DNA from: Gaiellasilicea sp038324115
Lineage (GTDB): Bacteria > Actinomycetota > Thermoleophilia > Gaiellales > Gaiellaceae
Direction of reading: 5' to 3'
Length of the DNA stretch: 32,665 bases
NCBI GenBank assembly: GCA_038324115.1
Contig: JBBQHQ010000009.1
Span: 1 to 32,665 of the forward strand
Position 1 is the stretch's first letter. Each line of letters opens with the position of its first letter. Positions 14,891-22,247 of this stretch are shown here, one piece after another. Under the pieces are notes generated by a model that searched no databases, had not been told where the DNA came from, and was given only the letters and a program-made list of their open reading frames with translations. The translations under genes were made by a program, and so were the position numbers.

Positions 14891-17236
14891 GTGCCTCCGC
14901 TCAGCGACTACCGGCGCAAGCGCACCGAGGCGGCGACCCCCGAGCCGTTCGGGTCGAGCCGGAAGCGGCGGCGCGGCGCCGAACCGATCTTCGTCGTCCA
15001 GCGCCACGACGCGAGCCGGCTCCACTACGACTTCCGCCTGGAGCGGGACGGCGCTCTCGCAAGCTGGGCGGTGCCGAAGGGCGTCCCGCTCGAACCGGGC
15101 ACCCAGCATCTCGCCGTCCACGTCGAGGATCATCCGCTGGACTACGCCACCTTCGAGGGCGAGATCCCGAAAGGGAACTACGGCGCCGGCACCGTCGAGA
15201 TCTGGGACCACGGCACTTACGAGCTCGTCGAGGAGAAGCGGGACGGCGGCCTGACCGTCCACCTCCACGGCGAGCGGCTCGAGGGCCTCTGGACGCTCGT
15301 GCCGGCGAAGCTCTCCGGCGATCCCAAGAACTGGCTCCTCGTCAAGAAGAAGGAGACCGTCGAGACGGAGCGCGTCCCGCCGGCGAAGCGGCGCAGCTAC
15401 GCGCCGATGCTCGCAACCCTCGCCGCCGACGTCCCGGACGGGGACGGCTGGCTCTTCGAGGTCAAGTGGGACGGGTTCCGAGCGCTCGCGACGATGCGGG
15501 GCGGCGAGGTGGAGCTGCGGAGCCGCAACGGCAAGTCCCTGAACGAGCGCTTTCCCACCGTCGTCCGGGCGCTCGTCCGGGGCATCCGTACCCCGGACTG
15601 CGTGCTGGATGGCGAGATCGTCGCGATCGGGACCGACGGCCGTGCCACGTTCTCCGCGCTGCAGCAGGGCAAGCCCGGGACGAGCTACGTCTACGTGGCC
15701 TTCGACCTGCTCGAGGAGGAAGGGGAGCCGCTCGTCGCGCTGCCGCTGACCGAGCGCCGGGAGCGGCTGCAGGCGCTCGTCGATCCGCGGCGTGGCGGCG
15801 TCCAGCTCTCCGACGCCTTCGACGACGGCCAGGTGCTCTACGAGGCCGCCGAGGCGCAGGACTTCGAGGGGATCCTCGCGAAGCGCGCCGACTCCGTCTA
15901 CGAGCCGGGCAAGCGCTCCCGCACCTGGCTCAAGGTGAAGACCCACGGCCGCCAGGAGTTCGTGATCGCCGGCTACACGAAGGGGCAGGGCCGCCGCTCC
16001 GGTCGCTTCGGCGCCCTGATCCTCGCCGTCCGGGAGGGGGGCGAGCTCCGCTACGTCGGCAACGTCGGCACCGGCTTCACCGACGCCGAGATCGACCGCC
16101 TCCTCGGCCTGCTCCGCCCCCTCGAGCGTCCCGAGCCGCCGTTCGCGGAGGCGCCGAAGCTGCCGAAGGTGCGGAAGGCGGACGTCGTCTGGGTCGAGCC
16201 GGAGCTCGTCTGCGAGGTCGAGTTCGTCGAGTGGACGCACGACGGCCGCCTGCGCGCCCCCTCCTACCGGGGGCTACGCGAGGACAAGCAGCCGGAGGAG
16301 GTGCACCGCGAGCGCGAGGCGATCGGGCCCGAGGTCCGCCGCGGCTCGCGCGTGCTCAAGGTCTCGAACCTCGACAAGCCGTTCTGGCCCGACGAGGGGA
16401 TCACGAAGGGCGACCTGCTCACCTACTACCGCGACGTCGCGCCGGTCGTCATCCCTCACCTGCGCAACCGGCCGTTCACGATGAAGCGCTATCCCGACGG
16501 GGCTTTCGGGAAGTTCTTCTTCCAGAAGGACGCTCCCACGCACATGCCGGACTGGATCCCGACCCGCCGCTTCGAGGTCTCGGCGCGCGACGCGAAGCGG
16601 ACTCGGCGGGAGATCGACTTCGCCCTCGTCAACGACGAGCTCGCCCTGCTCTGGATGGTCAACATGGGCTGTATCGACCTGAACACGTGGTACTCCCGCG
16701 TGGACAAGCCCTCCCGGCCCGACTTCGTCCTCTTCGACCTCGACCCCTCGCCCGACGTCGGCTTCGCCGAGACCATCGAGGTCGCGCTCCTCGTCAAGGA
16801 GGCGCTCGACCTCGTCGGGCTCGAGTCGTTCCCCAAGACGAGCGGCTCTGAGGGGATCCACGTGCTCGTCCCCGTCGCGCGGCGGCACACGTTCGACGAG
16901 ACGCGCGCGTTCTCCGAGATCGTCGCCGGCGCGATCGCCCGCTCCCATCCCGGCCTCGCGACGACGGAGTGGTCGAAGGCGAAGCGCAGGGGCGTCCTGA
17001 TCGACTCCAACCAGAACGGGGAGGGCAAGACGATCGCCTCGGTCTACTCGGTGCGGCCGAAGCCGGGCGCCCCCGTCTCGACGCCGCTCCGCTGGGGGGA
17101 GGTCATGCCCGACCTCGACCCGGCCTCCTTCACGATGGAGGCCGTGCTCGCGCGTGTGGAGGAGCACGGCGACCTCTACGAGGGCGTGCTGACGACCCGG
17201 CAGGCGCTCGGGCCCGCGCTGCGGGCGCTGCGCTAG
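14891..17236 (+). CDS. ligD: Multifunctional ATP-dependent DNA ligase LigD (PE-LIG-POL)
   Basis: A 781-aa NHEJ enzyme, numbered from GTG 14891. The order is 3'-phosphoesterase (about 5-160), ATP-dependent ligase (about 170-470) and primase-type polymerase (about 490-775), the Pseudomonas arrangement; mycobacterial LigD is POL-PE-LIG. PE residues H39, D47, H81 and Y85 lie in 'RHDASRLHYDFRLE' and 'EDHPLDYATFEG'. The ligase nucleophile is K192 in 'EVKWDGFRAL', with motif V 'TWLKVK'. The POL metal Asps are D616 and D618 in 'FVLFDLDPSP', plus 'KTSGSEGIHV'. It repairs double-strand breaks together with Ku, but no ku gene is nearby. An upstream ATG at 14735 would add 52 atypical residues. Its TAG overlaps the ndh stop in a shared CTAG. 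Confidence 0.93.
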   Translation: MPPLSDYRRKRTEAATPEPFGSSRKRRRGAEPIFVVQRHDASRLHYDFRLERDGALASWAVPKGVPLEPGTQHLAVHVEDHPLDYATFEGEIPKGNYGAGTVEIWDHGTYELVEEKRDGGLTVHLHGERLEGLWTLVPAKLSGDPKNWLLVKKKETVETERVPPAKRRSYAPMLATLAADVPDGDGWLFEVKWDGFRALATMRGGEVELRSRNGKSLNERFPTVVRALVRGIRTPDCVLDGEIVAIGTDGRATFSALQQGKPGTSYVYVAFDLLEEEGEPLVALPLTERRERLQALVDPRRGGVQLSDAFDDGQVLYEAAEAQDFEGILAKRADSVYEPGKRSRTWLKVKTHGRQEFVIAGYTKGQGRRSGRFGALILAVREGGELRYVGNVGTGFTDAEIDRLLGLLRPLERPEPPFAEAPKLPKVRKADVVWVEPELVCEVEFVEWTHDGRLRAPSYRGLREDKQPEEVHREREAIGPEVRRGSRVLKVSNLDKPFWPDEGITKGDLLTYYRDVAPVVIPHLRNRPFTMKRYPDGAFGKFFFQKDAPTHMPDWIPTRRFEVSARDAKRTRREIDFALVNDELALLWMVNMGCIDLNTWYSRVDKPSRPDFVLFDLDPSPDVGFAETIEVALLVKEALDLVGLESFPKTSGSEGIHVLVPVARRHTFDETRAFSEIVAGAIARSHPGLATTEWSKAKRRGVLIDSNQNGEGKTIASVYSVRPKPGAPVSTPLRWGEVMPDLDPASFTMEAVLARVEEHGDLYEGVLTTRQALGPALRALR

Positions 17237-18507
17237 CGGCGGTCGGGCTCGCCCAGCGGCCGCGGATGCCCCAGCATCGAGAGCTCGGCGGTGTCCCGGC
17301 GGAAGAAGAGCGAGGTCGTCCAGTCGGCGACGACGCGGAGCCTCCGGGAGACGAGCGGCAGCTGGAGCAGGTGATAGGTGCGCGTCACGAACCAGCCCGG
17401 GAAGCCGCGGAGCCGGATTCCGAGCACGTCCGCGATCCCCTTGTAGCGGCCCAGCGTCGCGACCTGGCCGAGCATCCGGTAGCCGTACGGCTCCGGCGAC
17501 CCCTGCAGGTTCTTCGCGAGTCGCCGCGCCTGGCGGAGCGCGTGCTGGCAGGTGGGCGGGTCGAACTGTCCCGGCGTCCGCTCGTTCGGGACGGCCGCTC
17601 CGTCCCCGAGCGCCCAGACGTGCTCCCGCCCGGCCACGCGCAGGAATCGGTCGACCTCGACGCGCCCGCGCTCGTCGAGCGGGACGCCGAGCTCGCCCAG
17701 CAGGGGATGCGCCTTGACGCCGGCCGTCCACACCAGCGTGTGCGTGGGGATCCGGAGCCCGTTCGAGAGCACGGCCTCGTGCTCGTCGAGGGACTCCAGG
17801 GTCGTGTCGACGTGGATCTCGACCCCGCGTCCGGCGAGCTCCTTCGCCGCGTAGTCGCCGAGGCGGGTCGGAATCTCCGGGAGGATCTTCTGGGCCGCGT
17901 CCACGAGCACCCAGCGCCGTGGCACCTCGCGGAGGGCGGGATACCAGCGGAGGGCGTCCCGCACCAGGTCGGAGAGCTCTGCGAGCGCCTCGACCCCAGC
18001 GTACCCCGCGCCGACGAAGACGAAGGAGAGATGGGCTGCGGCCGCGGCCGGATCGGCCTCTGCGGCGGCGGCCTCGAGCTCGCGGAGGACGTGGTTGCGC
18101 AGGCCGATCGCGTCGGGCAAGTCCTTGAAGCCGACCCCGTGCTCGACGAGGCCCGGGAGGGGGAACGTGCGAGCGATCGAGCCGAGCGCGAGCACGAGCT
18201 GGTCGTACTCGACCTCGAACGAGCCGGCGTCGGTGGTCTCCACCCCGACGACGCGGCGCTCCTCGTCGAGGTCGCGCACCCAGCCGAGCAGCAGCTCCGC
18301 GTGCGGACACATCTGGCGCAGGGGCACGACGACGTGGCGCGGCTCGAGCGTGCCGGAGGCCGCCTCTGGCAGCATCGGCGTGTAGAGCATGAAGTTCTCG
18401 GGGCTGACGATCGTCGCTCCCGCCCGGCCGAGCAGGCGCGCGACGTAGCCGCCCGCGAAGCCGCCGCCGGCGATCAGGACACCGCCGCGGGCGCGCCGGG
18501 GCGTCAT
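17233..18507 (-). CDS. ndh: Type II NADH dehydrogenase (NDH-2)
   Basis: A 424-aa two-dinucleotide-binding flavoprotein. The FAD site is 'LIAGGGFAGGYVARLL' near the N-terminus; the NAD(P)H site is 'FVFVGAGYAGVEALAEL' near residue 160. 'HVWALGDGAAVPN' (FAD-binding GD) and 'PPTCQHALRQARRLAKNL' (quinone/FAD region) follow. The amphipathic C-terminus ('GFPGWFVTRTYHLLQLPL', 'RVVADWTTSLFFRRDTAEL') is the usual monotopic membrane anchor. It passes electrons from NADH to quinone without pumping protons. The ATG at 18507 overlaps the stop of the VOC gene (ATGA on the minus strand), which fixes the start. Its stop overlaps that of ligD. A related ferredoxin- or sulfide:quinone reductase is less likely. 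Confidence 0.9.
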   Translation of the reverse strand: MTPRRARGGVLIAGGGFAGGYVARLLGRAGATIVSPENFMLYTPMLPEAASGTLEPRHVVVPLRQMCPHAELLLGWVRDLDEERRVVGVETTDAGSFEVEYDQLVLALGSIARTFPLPGLVEHGVGFKDLPDAIGLRNHVLRELEAAAAEADPAAAAAHLSFVFVGAGYAGVEALAELSDLVRDALRWYPALREVPRRWVLVDAAQKILPEIPTRLGDYAAKELAGRGVEIHVDTTLESLDEHEAVLSNGLRIPTHTLVWTAGVKAHPLLGELGVPLDERGRVEVDRFLRVAGREHVWALGDGAAVPNERTPGQFDPPTCQHALRQARRLAKNLQGSPEPYGYRMLGQVATLGRYKGIADVLGIRLRGFPGWFVTRTYHLLQLPLVSRRLRVVADWTTSLFFRRDTAELSMLGHPRPLGEPDRR

Positions 18508-18935
18508 CCGAGGCGGATCGAGCCGTCCTCGGCGAGCGTCCAGCCGGGATTGTGGGCGATCTCCCACCGGTGCCCGTCGGGGTCCGCGAAGAGGCCCGAG
18601 TAGCCGCCCCAGAACGTGGGCCCGCCCTCCCGGCGGATCTCGGCTCCGGCCGCCGCGGCCTCGCGAAGGAGGGCGTCGACCTCCCCGGGCGAGCGGACGT
18701 TGTGGGCCAGCGTGATCCCGCCCCAGCCGCCGGCGTCCTCGCCGACGACGCTGTCGCGGGCGAGCTCCTCCCTGCTCCAGAGCCCGACGACAATCCCTCC
18801 GGCCTGGAAGAAGACGACGCCCTGCTCCGGGTCGGAGCGCGTGCGCCAGCCGAGCGCCTCGTAGAAGGCGCACGAGCGGGCGAGATCCGCCACGCCGAGA
18901 GTGACGAGACTGACGCGTTGCTCCACGGTGTGCAT
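18504..18935 (-). CDS. VOC-family (glyoxalase/bleomycin-resistance fold) protein
   Basis: A 143-aa single VOC protein with paired beta-alpha-beta-beta-beta modules: 'RVSLVTLGVADLARSCAFYEALGW' at the start and 'WGGYSGLFADPDGHRWEIAHNP' at the end, the latter giving the typical metal-ligand Glu in 'WEIAHNP'. I chose the ATG at 18935 because the conserved domain begins six residues later; the longer open frame adds 25 arginine- and proline-rich residues of low credibility. It is translationally coupled to ndh. Substrate unknown; VOC proteins range from lyases to dioxygenases and drug-binding proteins. It diverges from the second sigma gene across 67 bp. Confidence 0.83.
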   Translation of the reverse strand: MHTVEQRVSLVTLGVADLARSCAFYEALGWRTRSDPEQGVVFFQAGGIVVGLWSREELARDSVVGEDAGGWGGITLAHNVRSPGEVDALLREAAAAGAEIRREGGPTFWGGYSGLFADPDGHRWEIAHNPGWTLAEDGSIRLG

Positions 18936-19002
18936 TCTCCCGCTCGGGCCGCCGCGGTGTCGAGGTAGCGCGCGGCGAGGGAATCGGCTTTCATGGGCAG
19001 GC

Positions 19003-19554
19003 ATGGACACCGATGCCTGGGACGACGTCGAACTTGTCGGGCGCTGTCGCGCCGGCGAGGAGGCGGCGTGGGGGGAGCTCGTCGAGCACTACTCCCGCTA
19101 CGTCTACGCGATCGCTGTCCAGGGCTTCCGGCTCGCGGAGCGGGACGCCGAGGACGTGTTCCAGGAGACATTCGCCCGCGCCTTCGAGCGGCTCGGGACG
19201 CTGCGCGACGACGGCGCCTTCCGGCCCTGGCTCGCGCAGCTGACCCGGCGCCTCTGCCTCGACTCGATTCGCGGCCGCCGCGAGGAGTCCGAGTTGGGCG
19301 AGCACGTGGACGAGGCGCGCCAGGACGACCTCGAGCGGATCGAGGAGGCGATGCTCGTGCGGGATGCGCTCGGGCTCCTCTCGGACGACTGCAGAGAGAT
19401 CCTCGACCGGTTCTTCGCCCGCGACGAGAGCTACCGGACGATCGGGGAGGCGCTCGACCTGCCCGCCGGGACGGTTGCGAGCAGGATCTCGCGCTGCCTC
19501 GCCCGGCTGCGCGAGCGGGTCGAGGGAAGAAAAGTCGTCGCGGCGGAGTCCTGA
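19003..19554 (+). CDS. ECF-type RNA polymerase sigma factor heading a five-gene cassette
   Basis: A 183-aa sigma factor. Sigma-2 spans about 8-100 ('LVGRCRAGEEAAWGELVEHY', 'RDAEDVFQETFARAFERL', 'FRPWLAQLTRRLCLDSIR') and sigma-4 about 120-178 ('LSDDCREILDRFFARDESY', 'RTIGEALDLPAGTVASRIS', 'RCLARLRERV'). I start it at ATG 19003, as MDTDAWDDVELV is normal for the family; an open frame extends to 18901 but with unrelated sequence. A weak TTTCAT lies 8 nt before the ATG. The following gene is 7 nt downstream with its own GAGGAG, and may encode a partner or regulator. No membrane anti-sigma factor is present. Confidence 0.9.
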   Translation: MDTDAWDDVELVGRCRAGEEAAWGELVEHYSRYVYAIAVQGFRLAERDAEDVFQETFARAFERLGTLRDDGAFRPWLAQLTRRLCLDSIRGRREESELGEHVDEARQDDLERIEEAMLVRDALGLLSDDCREILDRFFARDESYRTIGEALDLPAGTVASRISRCLARLRERVEGRKVVAAES

Positions 19555-19561
19555 GGAGAGC

Positions 19562-19819
19562 ATGGCGAACGAGCTCACCCCCGAAGAGCACCTGGCGGAT
19601 CTCCTGCAGGCGCTGCCCCCCGCCCCCTCAGGCTGGGTCGCCGCCGCGACGGAGCTACCCCTGGCACGATCGCAGCTCGACTCGATCGTGGCCCGCTCCG
19701 CCGCAGACGCCGAGTTCCGCCGAGCGCTCTTCGAGGATCTCGAGTCCGCGCTGCGTGCAGCCGGGATCGAGCCCGACCGGATTCCGGTCGACGAGCTCCG
19801 CCGGCGCCTGGCCTCGTGA
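19562..19819 (+). CDS. 85-aa conserved-looking protein of unknown function
   Basis: A small soluble protein without Cys or membrane segment, starting 'MANELTPEEHLADLLQALPP' after a good GAGGAG Shine-Dalgarno. It is predicted mostly helical. The second half ('LDSIVARSAADAEFRRALFE', then 'DLESALRAAGIEPDRIPVDE') resembles in spacing the helical leader-like domain of nitrile-hydratase-type (NHLP) precursors, with D.eFR..L..d...aL...GI, but there is no Gly-Gly site and only 'LRRRLAS' follows, so a RiPP precursor is unlikely from sequence alone. Its place directly after an ECF sigma gene suggests a possible binding partner. Its TGA overlaps the GTG of the next gene. Confidence 0.8.
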   Translation: MANELTPEEHLADLLQALPPAPSGWVAAATELPLARSQLDSIVARSAADAEFRRALFEDLESALRAAGIEPDRIPVDELRRRLAS

Positions 19820-20397
19820 GCGACCGGCTGACGGCGCTCGGCGTGGACGAGTTTCTCGACGCGCTCGCGACCGACGAGCCGATCCCGGCCGCAGGCGCCG
19901 CCGCCGCCGTCTCGACGGCGATGGCGTCCAGCCTCGTCGCCATGGCGGCCCGGGCTTCGCCCGACTGGCCCGAGGCGGGCGCCGCGGCCGCGCAGGCGGA
20001 GAAGCTGCGCCGCCGGGTCGTCCCGCTGGCGCTCGCCGACTCGACCGCCTATGCCGAGGCGCGCGCCGTGCTCGAGCGGCCGCTGGAGCCCGGCGCCGCC
20101 GGTCAAGGAGCCGTGGTCGCCGCGGCCCTCGAGCGGGCGAGCGAGATCCCCCTCGAGATCGCGGATGCCGCGGCCGACACAGTGGAGCTCGCCGCCTACG
20201 CGGCGCGGCACTGCGCAGCCGCCGTCCGGGGGGAGGCGCTCGTTGCGACGACTCTCGCGGAGGCGGCCGTGCGCGCCTCGATCCGGCTGGTCGAGCTCAA
20301 CCTCGCGGCGACGCCCGAGGACACCCGCGTGCAGCGGGGACGCTTGATCACGTCCGCGGCGGCCCGGGCGCTGCTCCGGACGGATGCAGACGAGTGA
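19816..20397 (+). CDS. FTCD_C / cyclodeaminase-cyclohydrolase family protein
   Basis: A 193-aa mostly helical protein matching the formiminotransferase-cyclodeaminase C-terminal family (FTCD_C), which includes stand-alone methenyl-THF cyclohydrolases (FchA). Family-like features are the opening 'LGVDEFLDALATDEPIPAAG', the alanine-rich helices 'STAMASSLVAMAARAS', 'LALADSTAYAEARAVLERP' and 'VVAAALERASEIPLEIADAA'. The glycine-rich 'P.PGGGS' loop of active members is degraded to 'PIPAAGAAAA', so folate chemistry is doubtful. The GTG start lies in a GTGA overlap with the 85-aa gene; its stop overlaps the subtilase GTG. Confidence 0.82.
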   Translation: MSDRLTALGVDEFLDALATDEPIPAAGAAAAVSTAMASSLVAMAARASPDWPEAGAAAAQAEKLRRRVVPLALADSTAYAEARAVLERPLEPGAAGQGAVVAAALERASEIPLEIADAAADTVELAAYAARHCAAAVRGEALVATTLAEAAVRASIRLVELNLAATPEDTRVQRGRLITSAAARALLRTDADE

Positions 20398-21212
20398 GCG
20401 CACCGGGGCTGCCCGCGTGGAGCCTGCCCGCGACCGAGCACGACCGGATCGCGATCGACATCGACCGGCCCGAGCGCGTCACCCCCGAGTGGGCGTTCGG
20501 GGGCTCGACGGGCGCGGGCGCGCGGGTGTGCGTGCTCGACAGCGGCGTCGAGCTCGACCATCCCCTCGTCGGCACGGTCGAGCAGTCGGTCACCGTCGTT
20601 CCTGACGGGGACGGGTTCGCCGTCGTTCCCGACGATGAAGGCGACCTCTGCGGGCACGGCACGGCGTGCGCGGGGATCGTGCGCGCGCTCGCGCCCGAGT
20701 GCAGCCTGCACAGCGTCCGCGTCCTCGGGGCGGGCTACAAGGGCAGCGGCGACATCCTGCTCGCGGGGCTGCGCTGGGCGGTCGAGCAGGGCTTCGACGT
20801 GATCAACATGAGCATCTCGACCACCAAGAGCAAGTTCTCCGCGCTCCTGCACGAGCTGGCCGACAGCGCCTACTTCGGGCGGACCGTGCTCGTCGCCTCC
20901 GCACACAACATGCCGGTTGAGAGCTATCCCTGGCGCTTCTCGTCGGTGATCTCCGTTGGCAGCCACGACCAGGACGATCCCCGACTCGTCTACGCGAACC
21001 CGTCCCCGCCGGTCGAGTTCTTCGCGCGCGGCGTCGAGATCGACGTCGCCTGGCCGGGCGGATCGACCCTCCGCTGCACCGGGAACAGCTTTGCGACGCC
21101 CCACGTTTCGGGCCTGTGCGCCCTCGCGCTCGGGAAGCACCCGGGGCTGACACCCTTTCAGGTCAAGAACGTGCTCTACCAGACGGCAGCGAACGTGGGA
21201 GGAGCGGGATGA
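20394..21212 (+). CDS. Intracellular subtilisin-like serine protease (peptidase S8)
   Basis: A 272-aa subtilase consisting of little more than the catalytic domain. The triad is D49 ('VCVLDSGVELDHP'), H88 ('CGHGTACAGI') and S232 ('GNSFATPHVSG'); the oxyanion Asn is probably N172 in 'VLVASAHNMP'. There is no signal peptide, transmembrane segment or inhibitor I9 propeptide, so it should act in the cytosol and may need no autoprocessing. It starts at GTG 20394 and is coupled by overlaps to the FTCD_C-like gene before it and the GAF gene after it. Subtilases of this compact type appear as processing or regulatory proteases; the target here is unknown, with the 85-aa protein or the sigma factor as context-based guesses. 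Confidence 0.9.
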   Translation: MSAPGLPAWSLPATEHDRIAIDIDRPERVTPEWAFGGSTGAGARVCVLDSGVELDHPLVGTVEQSVTVVPDGDGFAVVPDDEGDLCGHGTACAGIVRALAPECSLHSVRVLGAGYKGSGDILLAGLRWAVEQGFDVINMSISTTKSKFSALLHELADSAYFGRTVLVASAHNMPVESYPWRFSSVISVGSHDQDDPRLVYANPSPPVEFFARGVEIDVAWPGGSTLRCTGNSFATPHVSGLCALALGKHPGLTPFQVKNVLYQTAANVGGAG

Positions 21213-21868
21213 GCGGATCCGACGGGACGAGGGACGCCTACCGGGCGCTGACGGCTGCGGGGATCCTGGGCGGCGAAGAGCACCACCGGGCGCTCCTGCA
21301 GTCGATCGTGACCGCAGCTCAGGCGATCTTCTCGGCGCGGGCGGCGTCGATCTTCCTCCACGACGAGGAGACGGACGAGCTCGTCTTCGAGGCGGTCGCA
21401 GGCGAGAGCTCCGGCGAGCTCGTCGGCACCCGGATCCCCTCCAGCACGGGGATCGCCGGCTGGGTGCTCGTGACCCGGCAGCCGCTCGTCCTGGACGACC
21501 TCGGCAACGACCCCCGGTTCGCACGCGGGGTCGCCGAGCGGACCGGCTACGTCCCGGAGACGATGATGGCGGCGCCGCTGCTCCACGAGGAACGCGCCCT
21601 CGGGGTGCTCCAGGTGCTCGACCGCTCCCAGAGCGAGCGCTTCAGCCTCGCGGACATGGAGCTGCTCGGCGTCTTCGCCGCGCAGGCGGCGATCGGGCTC
21701 GACCTGCTCCGGGGCGCCCGGCGCGCGAAGGCGAGCATCGAGGGTGGGCCGGTCGACGTCGCGCTCGTGGCCGAGCTCGCGGCCGCGCTCGAGGCGACGG
21801 AGGACGAGCGGCGCGAGGAGGGGATCGAGTTGCTGCGGTCGCTCGTCGCGGTGCTGAAGCGCGACTAG
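21209..21868 (+). CDS. GAF-domain sensory protein
   Basis: A 219-aa protein with one GAF domain (about 25-165): 'LLQSIVTAAQAIFSARAASI', 'FEAVAGESSGELVGTRIPSS', 'GIAGWVLVTRQPLVLDDLGN', 'MMAAPLLHEERALGVLQVL'. A helical tail (about 170-219) follows, without kinase, cyclase, GGDEF or helix-turn-helix domain, so output must come through a partner. The ligand cannot be predicted; no haem- or redox-type Cys or His cluster is evident. It is the last gene of the sigma cassette, with an ATGA overlap with the subtilase, and is followed by a strong GC hairpin. Confidence 0.88.
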   Translation: MSGSDGTRDAYRALTAAGILGGEEHHRALLQSIVTAAQAIFSARAASIFLHDEETDELVFEAVAGESSGELVGTRIPSSTGIAGWVLVTRQPLVLDDLGNDPRFARGVAERTGYVPETMMAAPLLHEERALGVLQVLDRSQSERFSLADMELLGVFAAQAAIGLDLLRGARRAKASIEGGPVDVALVAELAAALEATEDERREEGIELLRSLVAVLKRD

Positions 21869-21886
21869 CGGAGGTCACACAGCACA

Positions 21887-21919
21887 AAGCCGGGGCAGGA
21901 GTCCGTCGTGCCCCGGCTT
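21887..21919. terminator. Bidirectional terminator-like hairpin between convergent genes
   Basis: AAGCCGGGGCA (21887-21897) pairs perfectly with TGCCCCGGCTT (21909-21919) around an 11-nt loop. It sits 18 nt after the GAF gene stop and 17 nt beyond the stop of the minus-strand 68-aa gene. T-runs are short, but position and an 11-bp perfect stem favour a shared terminator. Confidence 0.7.
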
Positions 21920-21936
21920 CGCGTGCGGTACGTCTG

Positions 21937-22143
21937 TCAGTCGGTGTTCCGGCCGGCGTCGTGCCGCTCGGCCTCGTGGCCGCCGCCGTCCGCCCGGTCG
22001 GCCTCGTGGCCGCCGCCGTCCGCCCGGTCGGCGTGGCGGTGCGCCTCGAAGTCGTCGTCCGCAGGGTTCTGCGTCGGCTCGTCCGTCTCGCCGGCGTCCG
22101 CCCGCTCGCCGTGCCGCTCCTTGCTGCGCTCCATCTCGGACAT
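21937..22143 (-). CDS. 68-aa highly hydrophilic His/Asp/Glu-rich repeat protein
   Basis: It starts at ATG 22143 behind a textbook AAGGAG (22150-22155) at 6-nt spacing, strong support that this short frame is real. The protein begins MSEMERSKERHGERADAG, then 'DEPTQNPADDDFEAHRHADR', then two exact copies of the decapeptide ADGGGHEADR/ADGGGHEAER type. It has almost no hydrophobic residues, no Cys and no predicted fold, so it is probably intrinsically disordered. The acidic 'DDDFEAH' stretch recalls short acidic proteins of other high-GC actinobacteria, though that is from memory and weak. Metal binding by the His/Asp repeats or a desiccation role is speculation. It diverges from the MFS-cNMP gene. 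Confidence 0.75.
   Translation of the reverse strand: MSEMERSKERHGERADAGETDEPTQNPADDDFEAHRHADRADGGGHEADRADGGGHEAERHDAGRNTD
21971..22030. repeat. Perfect 30-bp tandem duplication inside the 68-aa gene
   Basis: Positions 21971-22000 and 22001-22030 are identical (each starts GCCTCGTGGC and ends CGCCCGGTCG). The repeat is in frame and encodes a ten-residue unit of the form ADRADGGGHE on the minus strand. Perfect identity at synonymous sites points to recent duplication by slippage. Confidence 0.95.
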
Positions 22144-22149
22144 CTTGCA

Positions 22150-22155
22150 CTCCTT
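22150..22155 (-). promoter_or_regulatory. Strong Shine-Dalgarno (AAGGAG) of the 68-aa gene
   Basis: AAGGAG on the minus strand, 6 nt before the ATG at 22143. It is one of the best ribosome-binding sites in the window and decides the start and reality of this short gene. It contrasts with the leaderless-type starts of neighbouring genes. Confidence 0.8.
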
Positions 22156-22247
22156 CGTCTGGGTGGCCCGTGTCGTCGTTCGACTACTAGACGCGGATCC
22201 GAGCACCCATCTTCCATCGGACTCTTCCGATTTGCAACAGACGCTGC

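Noticed and set aside
18901..19002. Earlier ATG for the second sigma factor
   Set aside because: It adds 34 residues unrelated to sigma factors and would overlap the divergent VOC gene; the family N-terminus begins at 19003.
21875..22150. Alternative Arg-rich minus-strand frame over the 68-aa gene
   Set aside because: Its translation is Arg/Gly-rich shifted-frame sequence and its stop lies beyond the start of the terminator-like hairpin; the 68-aa frame has the AAGGAG-ATG start.
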